Shown here: piece after piece, positions 34,189 through 44,978 of the stretch
How the letters are laid out: the number at the start of each line of letters is the position of its first letter
Position numbering within the stretch: the stretch's first letter is position 1
Assembly: GCA_036583965.1 (NCBI GenBank)
Contig: JAZBQD010000063.1
Location: 186,001-250,000, forward strand
Length of the DNA: 64,000 nucleotides
Source: Prunella strophiata
Lineage: Eukaryota; Chordata; Aves; Passeriformes; Prunellidae
Reading direction: 5' to 3'
Made by a program: the position numbers and the translations under genes
The notes under the pieces: generated by a model
Database searches by the model: none
Told to the model about the DNA's origin: nothing
What the model saw: the letters and a program-made list of their open reading frames with translations, nothing else

Positions 34189-34350
34189 CCGGGCTGGCAA
34201 AGCTGCTGCGACTATTCGCCTCGACATGAGCGCCGTCTCTACTGAAGGGCGACGTTCGCCATCACTCTAGCACCGTGACTCTCAACCTGGCGACCCCCAG
34301 GTGCTCTCAAGTCCCTACAAATGCTTCAATCTCACGCGTCCCGCCGGCCA
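32500..34350. repeat. CpG-rich block of degenerate repeats
   Basis: About 1.85 kb of very GC- and CpG-rich sequence in an AT-rich setting. It is built from loosely repeated phrases: ACCCCGT near 32548, 33525 and 33570; TCACTGCGGGCAG near 32758 and 33957; GCTCCACTGCT/GCTCCACCGC near 33309, 33366 and 33934. Long open frames exist on both strands (for example 33145-34245) but encode only proline/alanine/serine-rich low-complexity protein, which follows from composition. It could be a CpG island-like minisatellite or an ERV-internal GC-rich segment. Confidence 0.65.
34158..34187. repeat. 30-nt C homopolymer
   Basis: Uninterrupted C run at the end of the CpG-rich block. Length is likely polymorphic or assembly-sensitive. 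Confidence 0.9.
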
Positions 34351-34412
34351 CGAGGTCCCCGCTTTCCTCTTCTACACGTCCCATCTGCAGCTTCTCTGCC
34401 CCTCCTCCATGC

Positions 34413-34954
34413 TGAGACATTGGTTTCAAAGAATTGAAGATTTTAAGACAATGGTTGCTGAGTTAGCTAAAGTAGAAAGATAAGCTTTTGTTTAGAAGTA
34501 ACAGAAGCCGGACTTAGATAAGCTACCCGGACATCATTTTTCACTACTTGTCAATATCATGAAGAACAGGCTTCCTCACCCATTGAACATAAGGAATCAG
34601 GGGGATTTAGTTTGTCACATATGCGAAAAGGTAGAAAGGTCAGAGCGAGGAAGACTCTTTTTACTTGCTCATTTCTGGAGACCCCTCCCCAAAAGGGACC
34701 CCCGACCCATTTCAGGGAACAAACTACCATGCTTAATAGCCTTTCTTCCAATTTGCATGGGAAGCGGGGCAGAGGAAATGACAGGGGTATGAATATGCAT
34801 TTGTATTTTGTATATTCAACACTTTTGTAAATAAAAGGCTTTGTAATGATCGATAAAACTCGTAGTGCGGGTTGGAATGATCCCACGCACTACCCGGCGC
34901 CGCAATAAACATACACTTTCTAACATTAAATTGTTAGAGAGTCTTTGTCTGTCA
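34413..34954 (+). repeat. class I-type LTR (TGAGACA ... GTCA)
   Basis: 542 bp from TGAGACATTGG to TTTGTCTGTCA, with ends like 44979-45614 (TGAGACAAGG ... CTTATCA). GAATATGCAT is at about 34790, AATAAAAG at 34832 and AATAAAC at 34905. The flanks (ATGC and TAGT) do not match. The sequences beside it (about 34330-34400 and 35005-35070) are similar to each other. Confidence 0.7.
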
Positions 34955-34989
34955 TAGTTGAATATAGATATTAGATCTATATTCATATT

Positions 34990-35466
34990 TTAGTAATTCA
35001 ATGCATCCTGCCAGCCACAGGGTCCCTGCTTTCCTCCCCCCACGTGTCCTGCCATTATTTTCTCCCAACCGTCCAATATCTTAAAGCTTCAACAGACCGG
35101 GACGGGTCCCATGTGTTGTCTGAAGCTGACTTTTATACATCGGGATTACAGAAATTACAATCTGGCCAAAAATAGTTATGAGGATCTTCTAAGTCTCATA
35201 CCCACCTCAAGCACACTACCCCACTCACACTTTAAGCTTACTCGCAGCTCTTACACACACTGATACTCACAATCCTCTAGATCTGCAGTTTTCAGAGGCT
35301 TTTTCTCTTCTTCCCCCTCCTCTTTTCTGTCATCCAGTCTTTGTTGTCTCCGGGGTCTTGACCTGCAATCACCGATGGTCCCAGGAGAGGTTGTTTGATC
35401 TGCCAAAATCGGCAGAGGTGCGCCATTTGTCTGAAATCTCCTGGGCCACGGGGATGAGGTTTTATA
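34990..35466 (-). other. leader of a class I-like provirus (minus)
   Basis: Internal side of the LTR at 35487. Read on the minus strand it starts at the primer site and contains GATTGTGAGTATC, a possible splice donor, about 195 nt downstream. No gag is recognised before the sequence meets the LTR at 34413-34954. Confidence 0.45.
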
Positions 35467-35484
35467 TCCTGGACCGATCCCCCA
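35467..35484 (-). promoter_or_regulatory. primer binding site, tRNA-Pro-like
   Basis: Reads TGGGGGATCGGTCCAGGA on the minus strand, two bases from the LTR end. It resembles the tRNA-Pro site TGGGGGCTCGTCCGGGAT typical of gammaretroviruses. Confidence 0.65.
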
Positions 35485-35486
35485 TT

Positions 35487-36275
35487 TGTGAAAAATGACT
35501 GCTCACTTCTAAAATTTCAAAGGTTTATTAAACCTTAAAAAAAATTACAACAAAGGACTGAATAAGGAAAAATTACCGTGCTGGAAGTCTCTGTAACTAT
35601 CAGCCATATGCTCATGTACAAAATGGATGCTCTGCCGTTAATACCCTTAGCCCCTCCTAAGATTTTGTCAGTTAATTCCTTCTCTGCTGTCTCTTGGTGG
35701 AGATTACTTTCTTATAACTTGATTGGAGGTCAGGTGTTTAAATGCCACACCTCCTGGTAATAAGCTGGCCTTCCCCAAATGTCTTGACTACTAAGGCTAT
35801 TACAAGGGGGAGGGGAATGAGGTCTATGGGGTGGACATATTACAATAACATTACTATATATCTATCTCTTAATTGTGAGAGCCAACCATTGTGGCAGCAG
35901 CTCTCTGGACACAGAGAACAAACCCACACCTTTCCCAGGCATCATCCTGGGGAATGCTGTGAGAAGATCAGAGAAAAGAATGATAAACAATTCTTATCTT
36001 CACTTGCTGCACCTGTTGTTGTGAACATTTGGAATGTGTTATGGAGATTTGTTTATCAAAGGGTGGTTTCTTAATTGGCCAATGGTGATGATGTTTAGAC
36101 TGAAGGACCAATTGGGTCCACCTGTATTGTGACTGTCTTTAAGGGCGATGGGTTTCTTAAAAAGTATAGTATAATAAAGGGATAGATCAGCCTTCTGAGA
36201 ATCATGGAGTCAATGCTAATTATTACCTGGCTGGGGGCCTGCAGCGACAAACTATTACATTACTCATCTATAACA
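35487..36275 (-). repeat. 5' LTR of class I-like provirus (minus), split by a solo LTR
   Basis: Minus-strand end GTCATTTTTCACA lies next to the primer site, and a TTTAATAAACC signal lies near 35526. The start is estimated at TGTTATAGATGAG (36275). The solo LTR at 35890-36249 sits inside it. Total without the insert is about 430 bp. Confidence 0.6.
35890..36249 (+). repeat. solo LTR, family B, 6-bp TSD AACCAT/AACTAT
   Basis: 360 bp from TGTGGCAGCAGCTC to GGCCTGCAGCGACA. The flanks AACCAT (35884-35889) and AACTAT (36250-36255) differ by one base. Very close to the copy at 41029-41389. Confidence 0.85.
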
Positions 36276-36561
36276 ATTCTGTTTAGGCCTTTTGTCTGTT
36301 ACTTTCTGTCTATTCAATAAATAATTATTTTATAATAGACCTAATCAGCCATTCTTAAGAGCTTGTGAGCCAGAGTAATTTTGGTGCAGGTCACCTAAGT
36401 CCAGCTTCTGCCAAAATCTGAGCCTAAGGCAGGGCTTGTCTAAAACTCTCACTTGATCCATGTTATGGGTGATGTACATAATTCATGTTTTTATAAAGTA
36501 CATGAGTATGTGGTTTTATATATTTATAAGCTTATAAAAAAAAAAAAAAAAAAAAAAAGCA

Positions 36562-37155
36562 TGTTAGCCTGGGAGTGAGAGAAAGGAATGTACTGGATCT
36601 GTGATCCAGCCTGGAGACAGCTGCAGTGAGGCAACACCTCATTAACTCAGCCGAGGAGATAGAATCAGGGCGAAACTGGAAATTTACAACTGAAGAGGTC
36701 CAGCTCCACCAAGAAGATTGGTTTCCTGACCATTGTTCCTGGTAGCTGGAAGTGAGAAATGGCCATGGATTCACAATCTAGATAAGTGGAGCAGTGATCT
36801 CCTGCACCTTGACCACGGAAGAAAAGGCTATAGATAACTTCATCAACATTCATGTTCTGGCAGGAGAGGACCATTATCCAAGTCCACCTGAAAGAAAGGA
36901 ACATGAATACTGTCAAGACAAAGGAGACCCTAGCCTTGGGCTAGAAAAACTGTACAAAACCTGGCCCGTTGTTCGGAGGGTGGTTGTGGACAGAGGTAGA
37001 CTTGACGCCACAAGGGTCAGATCTATCTGTTCACCCGGCACTGAAACCTAGGCTCGGTGCTGTTTCTTTAATCGTGGCTTTTTCTATTTTAAAATTATTT
37101 TATTAATAAAATTCTTATTAATTGAATCAGCATAATTGGGCATTCATTTACAACA
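36562..37155 (+). repeat. probable LTR after an A-rich run
   Basis: TGTTAGCCTGGGAG to CATTCATTTACAACA, with TTAATAAAATT near 37104 and a GC-containing R-like region at 37020-37060. It is preceded by 22 A at 36537-36558. No TSD found. ORFs inside show no homology. Confidence 0.4.
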
Positions 37156-37189
37156 ATCCATAACAAACACATTACTGGGAACATGAAGA

Positions 37190-37790
37190 AAGAGGTTGAT
37201 AATGGTGAGTGATCTCCCTGTCCTTATTTAAACTCATGAGCCTTTTGTTATACTTTCTCTGTCCTGTCCAGTTGAGGAGGGAGACCAATAGAGTGACTTG
37301 ATGGGCATCTGGCATCCAGCCAAGGTCAACTCACCAAATCCGGCATGGGCTCTTCACTGGCCTAAGTCCTGCCAGGAAAATTTTCATCAACATGGGCTCT
37401 CCACAGGCAGCAGTGTCTTTGGGAATATCAGTCTGCTCTGGCATGGGTTTTCTAATGGCTGTAATGAATATCTGCTCACTCGTGTCCTCCACGGGCTGCT
37501 CCAGTGGAACTCCTCCTCCTCTTCCTTTCTCTGACCTTGGAGTTCCTGCTGTTGTTTCTCAGTCTTTTTGTTCCCTCCTTTCTCATTGCCCAGCATTTTT
37601 TGATCTTAAATATGCTTTCACAGAGGCACCACCAACTTTTCTGAATGGCTCGGTTTTGGCCTGAAGTGGGTCCGTTGCTGAGCTGGTTGAGACTGCCTGT
37701 GTCTGTCATGGAGCAGGCCTTTACCTCTCCCACAGAGGCCACCTCTGCAGCGCTGCCCGGCCTCATTGTGTGCATGTACACATTGTAACC
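37190..37790 (-). repeat. LTR fragment, family K-like, minus
   Basis: Shares the body layout of 5195-6296 and 26000-26700: GGCATGGGCTCT, CTGCTCTGGCATGGG, CTCCTCCTCTTCC followed by TCTGACCTTGGAGT, and CACAGAGGCACCACCAAC. The terminal part with the GGTT end is missing. Confidence 0.65.
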
Positions 37791-38270
37791 ATGGCAATCC
37801 CTCTTGTCTGGGAAGAAGGTAGAGTTTCTAATGTGTGTATTAAAGGTGTTTCAAAGAGGCAAGGGGTGAAGTGTATTGGGCATAACTGACAAGGTTTTGG
37901 TGTCAGGGGCTGCAGGGGTGATATGTGTGGAAGGAGGTCATGTGTAGGAATGTGCCCCCTGTTGGCGGAGTAATAAAACTATCCTTTGTCTCCTTAAAAA
38001 GGAAAAAGCCCAGAAGTTTCTCTCATCACTTAGCAAAGGAGATACCTTATAGGACCCGGGGGACATCACCTCAAATTTAAGGACAGCTAACTGGATAGAA
38101 GACAAGAAGTCCTGCCTGGGCAATTTGCTAGAAAAGCAAGTGAACAAAGGAATTAATTGCTTTTGTAAGGTGTTTTACTAGGTACAAGGCTTGCTTGCAC
38201 CTAGATCGGTTTTTCTCTTTGTTATTTTGCCTTTTATTAAAATATTTTTGTTTCCAACACCGCTACAGGA
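37791..38270 (+). repeat. possible LTR
   Basis: AGTAATAAAACT near 37968 and TTATTAAAATATT near 38236, then AACACCGCTACA at 38259-38270. The composition fits an LTR R-U5 region. The start is not determined. Confidence 0.3.
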
Positions 38271-39607
38271 GCCATCCTGCTCATTTATGCCTTCTACTAG
38301 GTAGCTGAGCTATCTGGGGTGTATTATGACTCGCCGAAAGCTTAAAAGAACTGGCTTGAGGCGAAAAATAATACAGTCGTGGACTGCTGTCTGCAAGCCA
38401 CAACTGGTTCCAGGCCAGCTCAGCAACAGATGACACCAACCCATTGGTGCCAAAACTGGAACTGATTAGAGAAGCACATGGCACCTCTGCTAAAACTTAT
38501 TTAAGAAAGAGCGATAGCCTCTGGGGGCAAGAGATGCCAGAGCAGAGAAGGATATACTGGAGGAGAGACAGGTAGAGGCACAAAGGGAACTGCAGCCTGT
38601 GGAGGAATCCCCATCGGAGCAGTTTAAAAGAGTAATAAAAAAGGAGTGACAAAAAAGGAAACCACTCCACACTGACCCCCAACCTCCTGTGCCCACCCAC
38701 CACCCCACTGAAGGGACTGAGTGTAACATGCAGCAAAAACAAGGACATTGGAGACTAGAAATGAGGGAGGACAGATGCCTGGAGCAAAGTTGAGATGGAC
38801 AAAGGAGAAAGGGTGTTTTCCCTGAGTGTTTGACTCTTATTTGTTTCTCAATACCCAAATCCACAATTATAAGTTGATGCAATTGGCAATAAATTCAGTG
38901 AAATTCCCTGACTTGAGATTGTTTTGTTTGCAATGCCTGGTTTAAGAGCGGGAATAGGTCCAAGAGATATGGGATCACTGCACTGGGATAAGACTTCTCC
39001 CCAGGGTATAGCAGAGGGAACTATTGAACCACTCTGGGGTGACCCAGACACTACTTAAACCAATGGAAAGATTCTGCTAAAGTGAAGGTTCAAAGGGCCT
39101 ATACAGTAAAAGAAGAATGTTTCCCATCTCAACACACAATGCACAGACAAGGGAAGAGCCTCTCTTACCCAAGCAGTCATGACCAATAGCTTCATGCACA
39201 GGTACAGGGGAAGCACACAGTTTGGGGACAGTGCCCAGAAAGTAGAGATGCTAGGAGGGCCATCTACCTAGGGGCCTCCATGCTCTTTTGAGAACCCTTC
39301 CCAATGCATGGCTTACCCTTCAAATCAAAACCTGAGAATATCACCCACTGCCATCACTGAGGCATTTCCTTCTTCCTGTTTTCTCCTATATCTCAGACCC
39401 AGCCATCCCCATGGACCATGCTCTGGCTTTTCTAATCACTTGACAACTGTTGCCTTGGACATGGAAGCTGGACCTGCCTCCTCTTAAAGGGTCAACACAG
39501 TGTGATACAATTAACATACATTTGACATATCCTCTACCACTCTCCACCTGCTGCAGCCTCAATATTCCACAGGACTGAAGAACCATGTTCAGATGCAAAC
39601 AACAAAA
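38271..39607. other. unrecognised sequence
   Basis: No coding homology or paired element ends recognised. Confidence 0.45.
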
Positions 39608-39837
39608 ATGGTGATTTGGAACAGCCAGCATGGATTTATCAAGGGCAAATCATGCCTGACCAACCCTTCTACAATGAAAAGAATGGCTTTGTGGGTGAGG
39701 GCAAAGCAGCTACTGCAGCTTACCTTGACTTCAGCAAGGCCTTTGTCATGGTCTCCCATAGAGTCCTTGTAGTCAAATTGGTGAAATATGGACTAAATAA
39801 GTTGACTACAAGATGGCACAGCCAGTTTTTTGTCTAC
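39608..39837 (+). mobile_element. CR1 LINE fragment, RT core
   Basis: Translation has a HGFIKGKSCLTN-like start in one frame and AAYLDFSKAFVMVSHRVL then LVKYGLN in another: the CR1 RT block with YLDFSKAFD, whose catalytic D position here reads V. Both ends truncated. Confidence 0.82.
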
Positions 39838-39889
39838 TAGGCTCAAAGCATTACATCGCGCAATACAAAACCCAAGTGTCAGCTCATTA

Positions 39890-40345
39890 CTACTAGCATT
39901 CCTTGGGGTCAACACTGTCAGAGCAGCAAGGGCCAGCTTCTCCCTAAGCGACAGGGAGCCAGGAGCCAAGCACAATAACACATCTGGCAAGGCAGGATCC
40001 TCACCAGTCAGGGCCCAGTCCCAAAGTACTGGGGCAAGGCAAGCAGGACAGACCTGGGTACGATAGTCAGGTCCAACCAAGAGTTCAAACCATCAGGCAA
40101 GTTCATGGTGATAAGACAAGTCCAAGGTTAAGCCAGGAAGTCAATCCTCAGGTCAGATCCAGCAACAGTAACAAGGGGCAGAAATAGCCCAGGCAGATCC
40201 ACAGTGATAAGACAGGTCCAAGATCAAACCAGGAAACCAGTCTGCAGATCAGGGCCCAGATCAGTAAGGTCCATGATCAAATGCAGGCATAGTTAAGACA
40301 ACATCACAGACAAATGCACCTACAACATATTTTAGAAACTGAAAG
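39890..40345. repeat. interspersed repeat R1, copy 2, with internal duplication
   Basis: GGGAGCCAGGAGCCAAGCACAATAACA and GGGCCCAGTCCCAAAGTACT match copies at 30715 and 53695. The phrase GTGATAAGACA(A/G)GTCCAAG(G/A)T recurs at about 40109 and 40212, an internal duplication of about 103 bp. Confidence 0.6.
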
Positions 40346-40679
40346 CCTAGGCCTGATTTTAAATTCGGCCCCTGGGCAGAAAGCAAGGATAGAGGCTCCA
40401 GGTGAGGCTGGTCAGAGCAATTCAGGCCTATTCATGCCCTCAGGGCACTAACAGCAGCCTTCCCCTCACAGCAAGGTGTATCCTCATGCCTTACAGAGAT
40501 CTGGGTTCAGAAGGGACTTGCTGTAGAGTGATTTAATTGCTATGGGTTGTCATGGGACTGTTTCAGGGGACACAGAGCTAGGGCAGGGATAGGAACCTGG
40601 AAAAGGAAATGGCATGGGAGATGCCCCTTGGGAGCTCCGGAGAGCAGGCAGGCTTGCAGGCCAGGGATGATGAGGGGCT

Positions 40680-41028
40680 TGACCTTGGATTTGGCTTCTT
40701 CCTTTTTTACCCAATGCTTGCTGGGCTGCTAGCAAGACTGGTTGCTAGCACCACCTTGCTCTACTCATCTGCCTCTGGTGCTATGGGACTCCACCCTGTT
40801 GGTGAGGTTGTTGCCTAGCTGGTCATGTACTCACCTTCCCTTATGAAACAGTTCTATTCTCACTGCTCCCTTGCAATTAGCTCAGGCTATCTCAAGCCCT
40901 GAACTAAGCACCAGTTGAGCCTGGCCCTCAGGCAATGCTGGGGCTTGCCTTCACAGGCCCCATTTGAACTTCAAACCTTGTGTGAGGCTGTGGCCACTAT
41001 TCAGAGGCAGATTACAGCCCTTGCAGGC
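40680..41028 (+). pseudogene. Ty3/gypsy-like gag remnant, copy A part 1
   Basis: Aligns with copy B (49310-49530) and copy C (53190-53345). The translation near 40960 reads FELQTLCEAVATIQRQITAL, a helical segment of the kind found before the capsid domain of Ty3/gypsy Gag proteins. Interrupted by the solo LTR at 41029. Confidence 0.5.
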
Positions 41029-41389
41029 TGTGGCAGCAGCTCTCTGGCCACAGAGAACAACAGGCACACCTTTCCCAAGCATTGTCCTGGGGAAGACTGT
41101 GAGAAGATCAGAGAAAAGAATGATAAACAATTTTTATCTTCACTTGCTGCACCTGTTGTTGTGAACATTTGGAATGTGTTATGGAGATTTGTTTACCAAA
41201 GGGTGGTTTCTTAATTGGCCAATGGTGATGGTATTTGGTCTGGAGGACCAATAAGGTCCACCTGTATTGTGACTGTCTATAAAAGCAATGGGTTTCTTAA
41301 TAAGTATAGTATAATAAAGTGATTGATCAGCCTTCTGTGAATCATGGAGTCAATGCTAATTATTACCTGGCTGGGGGCCTGCGACAACA
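41029..41389 (+). repeat. solo LTR, family B, 6-bp TSD GCAGGC
   Basis: 361 bp from TGTGGCAGCAGCTC to GGCCTGCGACAACA. GCAGGC is at 41023-41028 and 41390-41395. It interrupts the Ty3/gypsy-like gag. Confidence 0.93.
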
Positions 41390-41633
41390 GCAGGCTGCTT
41401 TATCATCCTCTGCACTCAGTGCACCCTCTGCCTGCCCAGCTCTCTAAACCCTTCTGTGAGATTTGAGCAAGGATTTGGGAATTTGTTAGTCAGATGTGGT
41501 CAATGCTGCTTATTCAGGGGCCTACCAAACAGGTACTAGCTGCTCAGTAGTAATTATCTCCCAGCTTTTAGGAATGGCCCTAGACTGGGTCACCCCCTAT
41601 ATTGAGCATGACCTAATGCTCCAGAACTCTGAT
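41390..41633 (+). pseudogene. Ty3/gypsy-like gag remnant, copy A part 2 (capsid)
   Basis: The frame near 41565 reads LLGMALDWVTPYIEHDLMLQ, the capsid segment that in Ty3/gypsy Gag proteins has the form LTGxAxxWA followed by an acidic helix. The same frame resumes across the class II provirus at 44518 (DDLVALLEFLSELT) when one TSD copy is discounted. Copy B has the same region at 49640-49740 with more breaks. Confidence 0.55.
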
Positions 41634-41897
41634 TGTTGTGGTCAGAGGAGATGGAGAGACATCACGACATCAGGTTCATGTAGCAGAGAGTGAGTTTTTA
41701 ATGGCGCGCACAGGTCTTATATAGGTTATTAAAAAAACTCCATGTTCAAACCTGATTGGCTATGATTGGTTACTACCCAGCTCACTGGCCAATAGCTACC
41801 TGCTTAGGTTCATCATCAGGAATTGGCTGGCATCTGCTCTCTGTAGCCTAAACCCCTCCTCCTCTCAGGCTCACAGACCAGCTGTTTTGCCGTCATA
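41634..41897 (-). repeat. 3' LTR of class II provirus 2 (minus)
   Basis: 264 bp; minus-strand start TATGACGGCAAAACAGCTGG (CpG-decayed from the TGTGATGGCG form kept at 44511) and end CTCTGACCACAACA. A polypurine run (AACAGAAAGAGGGAAC) precedes it on the minus strand at 41898-41913. TSD TCTGAT is at 41628-41633 and 44512-44517. Confidence 0.9.
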
Positions 41898-42844
41898 GTT
41901 CCCTCTTTCTGTTTTTAAAATATAAAAGTCGTGTATATAATTTCTCTGTGGGGTCCCTTGCAGAAAAGATAACAAACATGGTACAAGGAGAATGATTTTT
42001 AGCTATTGGTGTGTCTCATTAACATTTTTACTATCATGTCCAGGAGCTATTAAAGGCACAATTTTACTGGCTGGCATGCTGCAGGTAAATTGCTTAAAAC
42101 TTGCAACTTATAACTTGAACGTTACAAACTAACTTAAAAACTATCAGAGGTAACATTAAAACTATTAGAGGCAGCATATCTTTTTGCTAGTAATGTCTTT
42201 AAAGTGTCTGACTCTTGAGGTCCAGGTGAAGTCACAGGTGAGTTGTCATTCTAAAGGTTTTAGATTTTTATCCAACTGGTGCAGAGGGTGGTTCTGGTCA
42301 CTGTTCTATGGTATCTCCTGAGGGGCTATCGAGGAAGCATTGTTGATTTTGGTCCTGAGCAGAGCGTAGAGCAGGTCACACACACTGAGTAGGTACTTAT
42401 TGAATACTGGCATCTATGGAAATATGTCATAGACAGGTAGAAGAATTATAAAAGAAAGGTCTCATAAAATCAGGCCTGCTCTGTTGGATTGATAGCTGGC
42501 CTGTCATTTCTTCTAAGCGCAGCTAGTACTTTGCACATTCCCATGTGAAAACAATCCTGGTAATGAATAGTTCATTAACATAACAACCTCTTCTTGGGTG
42601 AAAAATAAGTGCACCTGAATAAACATTAGATCTGTTCCATGGGAACCCACAAAAGAATAATGTAAACAACCTGAACCTTAGCACATACAGACAAATCACT
42701 TTCTGACCAATAAATGAAGTAGTAAGAAAACTACCAGCCAATAGATGTTGCACACGAGGTCTGTGAAAACTGTATAAAATAAGTTATGTGGATAAAGATT
42801 CGACTTTTCCCGCATGAAGAAAAGGGAATCTCGCCTGTTTTATT
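41898..42844 (-). other. internal 3' region of class II provirus 2, no env recognised
   Basis: Between integrase and 3' LTR. About 950 bp with no recognisable envelope motif. Many short A/T-rich stretches. Confidence 0.5.
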
Positions 42845-44345
42845 CCGACAGAAATACATGTATACTCGTGCCCCCAAGTGACAAGGTCCCAAGGACCTTC
42901 TCATTTGTTAGTAATGAGGTCCTGTACTAATACTTTAGGTTTAGGTAACTGGATGTCACTAGAGGATTATAATGACAAAAAAATATTTAAGATGACAGGG
43001 TTTTGGGAGTTTTGCAATATCGTTAGATGGTTTAAAGTGTACAGGGCTTTGGCTACTTTACTCTGCGGAGTCTCACTACACATCCCCCTTTTCTGTTTTT
43101 TAAGGACATGCTTTAAAGTGCTATGTGCATGTTCAAAAATTGCTTGTCTTGTAGGGGAATGAGGAATACTTGTGTGGTGTGATACACTCTAGAGTTGTAA
43201 AAGCTGTTGAGTGTTCTGTGATATGTATGTAGGACTATTATTAGTTTTTATAGTGAGGGATACCTAGGGCAGCAAAGGCTGGTTGCTAATGTGCGATGGC
43301 ATCACGACTCCTTTAGTGTGAACTGATGCCCATATGGTAGATTAAAAAGTGTCTATTGAAACATGAACATATTTTAAGCGACTGAATTCTGAAATGTGTG
43401 TGACATCTGTTTGTCAAACTTGTAAGGCTTGTAGACTATGGGGGTTAATTCTTATCTGCAGTGGTGCAGTGTGGCTCTGACAATTAGCACAAGTGTTAAC
43501 GATATTGCATGTTTTTGTATTTGTTAACAATAATTGTTCTTGTGGAGTTCAAACACTTTGATGGAAAAAGGCATGTGATGCTTTTGCTTGTGCTGGCATA
43601 TCTGGCTGTGGCGTTGTCCAGGCAGGGCTGGCTAGCTTCTTAACCTGGGCATTACTTTTTGCAATAAAGCTTGGCAAGTTTGTATGACTTTGAATATGTA
43701 AAATGTAGTATGGGCATGTTTTGGCTTGGATTGTGTGGTATAAAGTTTTTAGCAACTCAAATAATGCAGCATTATTATTTCTTTTAGTAGTGCTTGGTTT
43801 AATTTTTCTGTGATGTCTATAACATAGGTGGAATCAGTTACAATGTTTAAAGGAACATGAGGAAAACATTGAAAAGCTATGGTTACAGCACGTAATTTAA
43901 GTAGTTGAGGTGATCTACTATCGTGGCCTTTTAGTGTCTGCTAACCATTATTATTTTTCTAGGTCACAATTGCTTTTCTTCTTTTTCTAGACCTATCAGT
44001 GAAAACTGTGAGACTTTTCAGGGGGTTGCACTGGTTCAGTGGTTTCAGGGATAACACAGTGGTCTCACTTAATTGCAACAATTTGTGGTTGGGTAAGTGA
44101 TAGGTAATTTGCTCTGTATAGTTTTGTAAAGCACTTTGTAGTGGTGTGCTATTTGTAAAGCTCCATTCAAAATATTCTTGTTGTATTGGTATAACAATTT
44201 TTGAGGGGTCTTTAGCATTTAGCTGCAAACACTTTAGGCGGCATTTGATAATTAACTGTGTAATTAGTTTAAAAATAGTAGGTGCTGTCTTTTTAGGTCA
44301 GTGGGGCAAAAAGATCTATTTTAAAATGTGTAGTGGGTCAGACCA
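42845..44345 (-). pseudogene. pol: class II ERV pol remnant: end of RT, RNase H, integrase
   Basis: Minus-strand pol collinear with 12290-13745 of provirus 1. From 44345 downward: RT connection (IIKCRLKCLQLNAKDPSKIV), RNase H start (SLTVFTDRSRKRRKAIVT, with the catalytic D that provirus 1 has lost, but a G-to-R-type change next to it), the QSHTNLPSFIAKSNAQVK segment, and integrase. The integrase HHCC domain (ASHAFFHQSV ... CANC), core QTDVTHISEF and VHVSIDTF, EHAHSTLKHVL with the third acidic residue, and the C-terminal KALYTLNHLT and NPVILN segments are readable but broken by stops and frame changes. The second core aspartate position reads N. Gag, protease and most of RT are deleted. Confidence 0.88.
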
Positions 44346-44482
44346 CTGTGTGTCTTATTGACTAATAATTCTTGTATGATGTAAATCAACAATGACAATA
44401 AACACTGTAATACAAACTTCAGGACATATCTGGTAAACCTGTTTGTTTATTATGGCTTGTTTTACTGTTAAGAGTGGTTTTT

Positions 44483-44511
44483 GCTCACAGACCAGCCATT
44501 TCGCCATCACA
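44483..44511 (-). repeat. remnant of 5' LTR of class II provirus 2
   Basis: Only the first ~29 bp (TGTGATGGCGAAATGGCTGG then TCTGTGAGC on the minus strand) remain, followed by TSD TCTGAT at 44512-44517. The rest of the LTR and the 5' genes are deleted. Confidence 0.8.
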
Positions 44512-44830
44512 TCTGATGACCTAGTTGCTCTTCTGGAGTTTTTGTCAGAGTTAACAATTGCGCAGCTGTGACTGAGGCTGCCTTACTGGAGCTCTGAATG
44601 GGGAGCCAGCTGACTACTGACTCCACAGTTTGTGAAGCTTGCTGTGGAAACAGGGTGGTAAGAGTGATCCCTTATGGCTCACTGTAGGTTAGGGCTGACT
44701 GAGACCTTCAAAGATGACATGGCCAGGGTGGACCCACCCCAGAGGCTGTGACAGCTCTCAGGTGAGCAAAGAAACTGGAAGTGACAAAAGATCCTGGAGA
44801 TCAGGGCAATGTGTGGACACAAATGCTAGG
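44512..44830 (+). pseudogene. Ty3/gypsy-like gag remnant, copy A part 3
   Basis: Continues the capsid frame after the provirus (DDLVALLEFLSELTIAQL) and aligns with copy B at 49735-49880 and 50745-50800 (GAGGCTGCCTT.CTGGAGCTCTG, CTCAAAGATGA.GT.GCCAGGG). Ends where CR1 begins. Confidence 0.5.
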
Positions 44831-44978
44831 GGAATCACAGAATGGTCAAGGTTGTAAGGGACCTCTGGAGGTCATCTTGGCAACCTCCCTGCTCAAGCAG
44901 GGCCACCTAGAGACAGCTGCCCAGGACTATGTCCAGATGGCTTTTGCATTACCTCCACAGCCTTTCTGGGCAACCTGT

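Noticed and set aside
33145..34245. 366-residue open frame in the CpG-rich block
   Set aside because: Proline/alanine/serine-rich, with long overlapping frames on both strands and repeats. It is explained by GC-rich composition lacking stop codons; no domain seen.
41634..41640. LTR start at TGTGG (41638) instead of TGTTG (41634)
   Set aside because: Only 41634 leaves a 6-bp TSD (TCTGAT) matching the other end.
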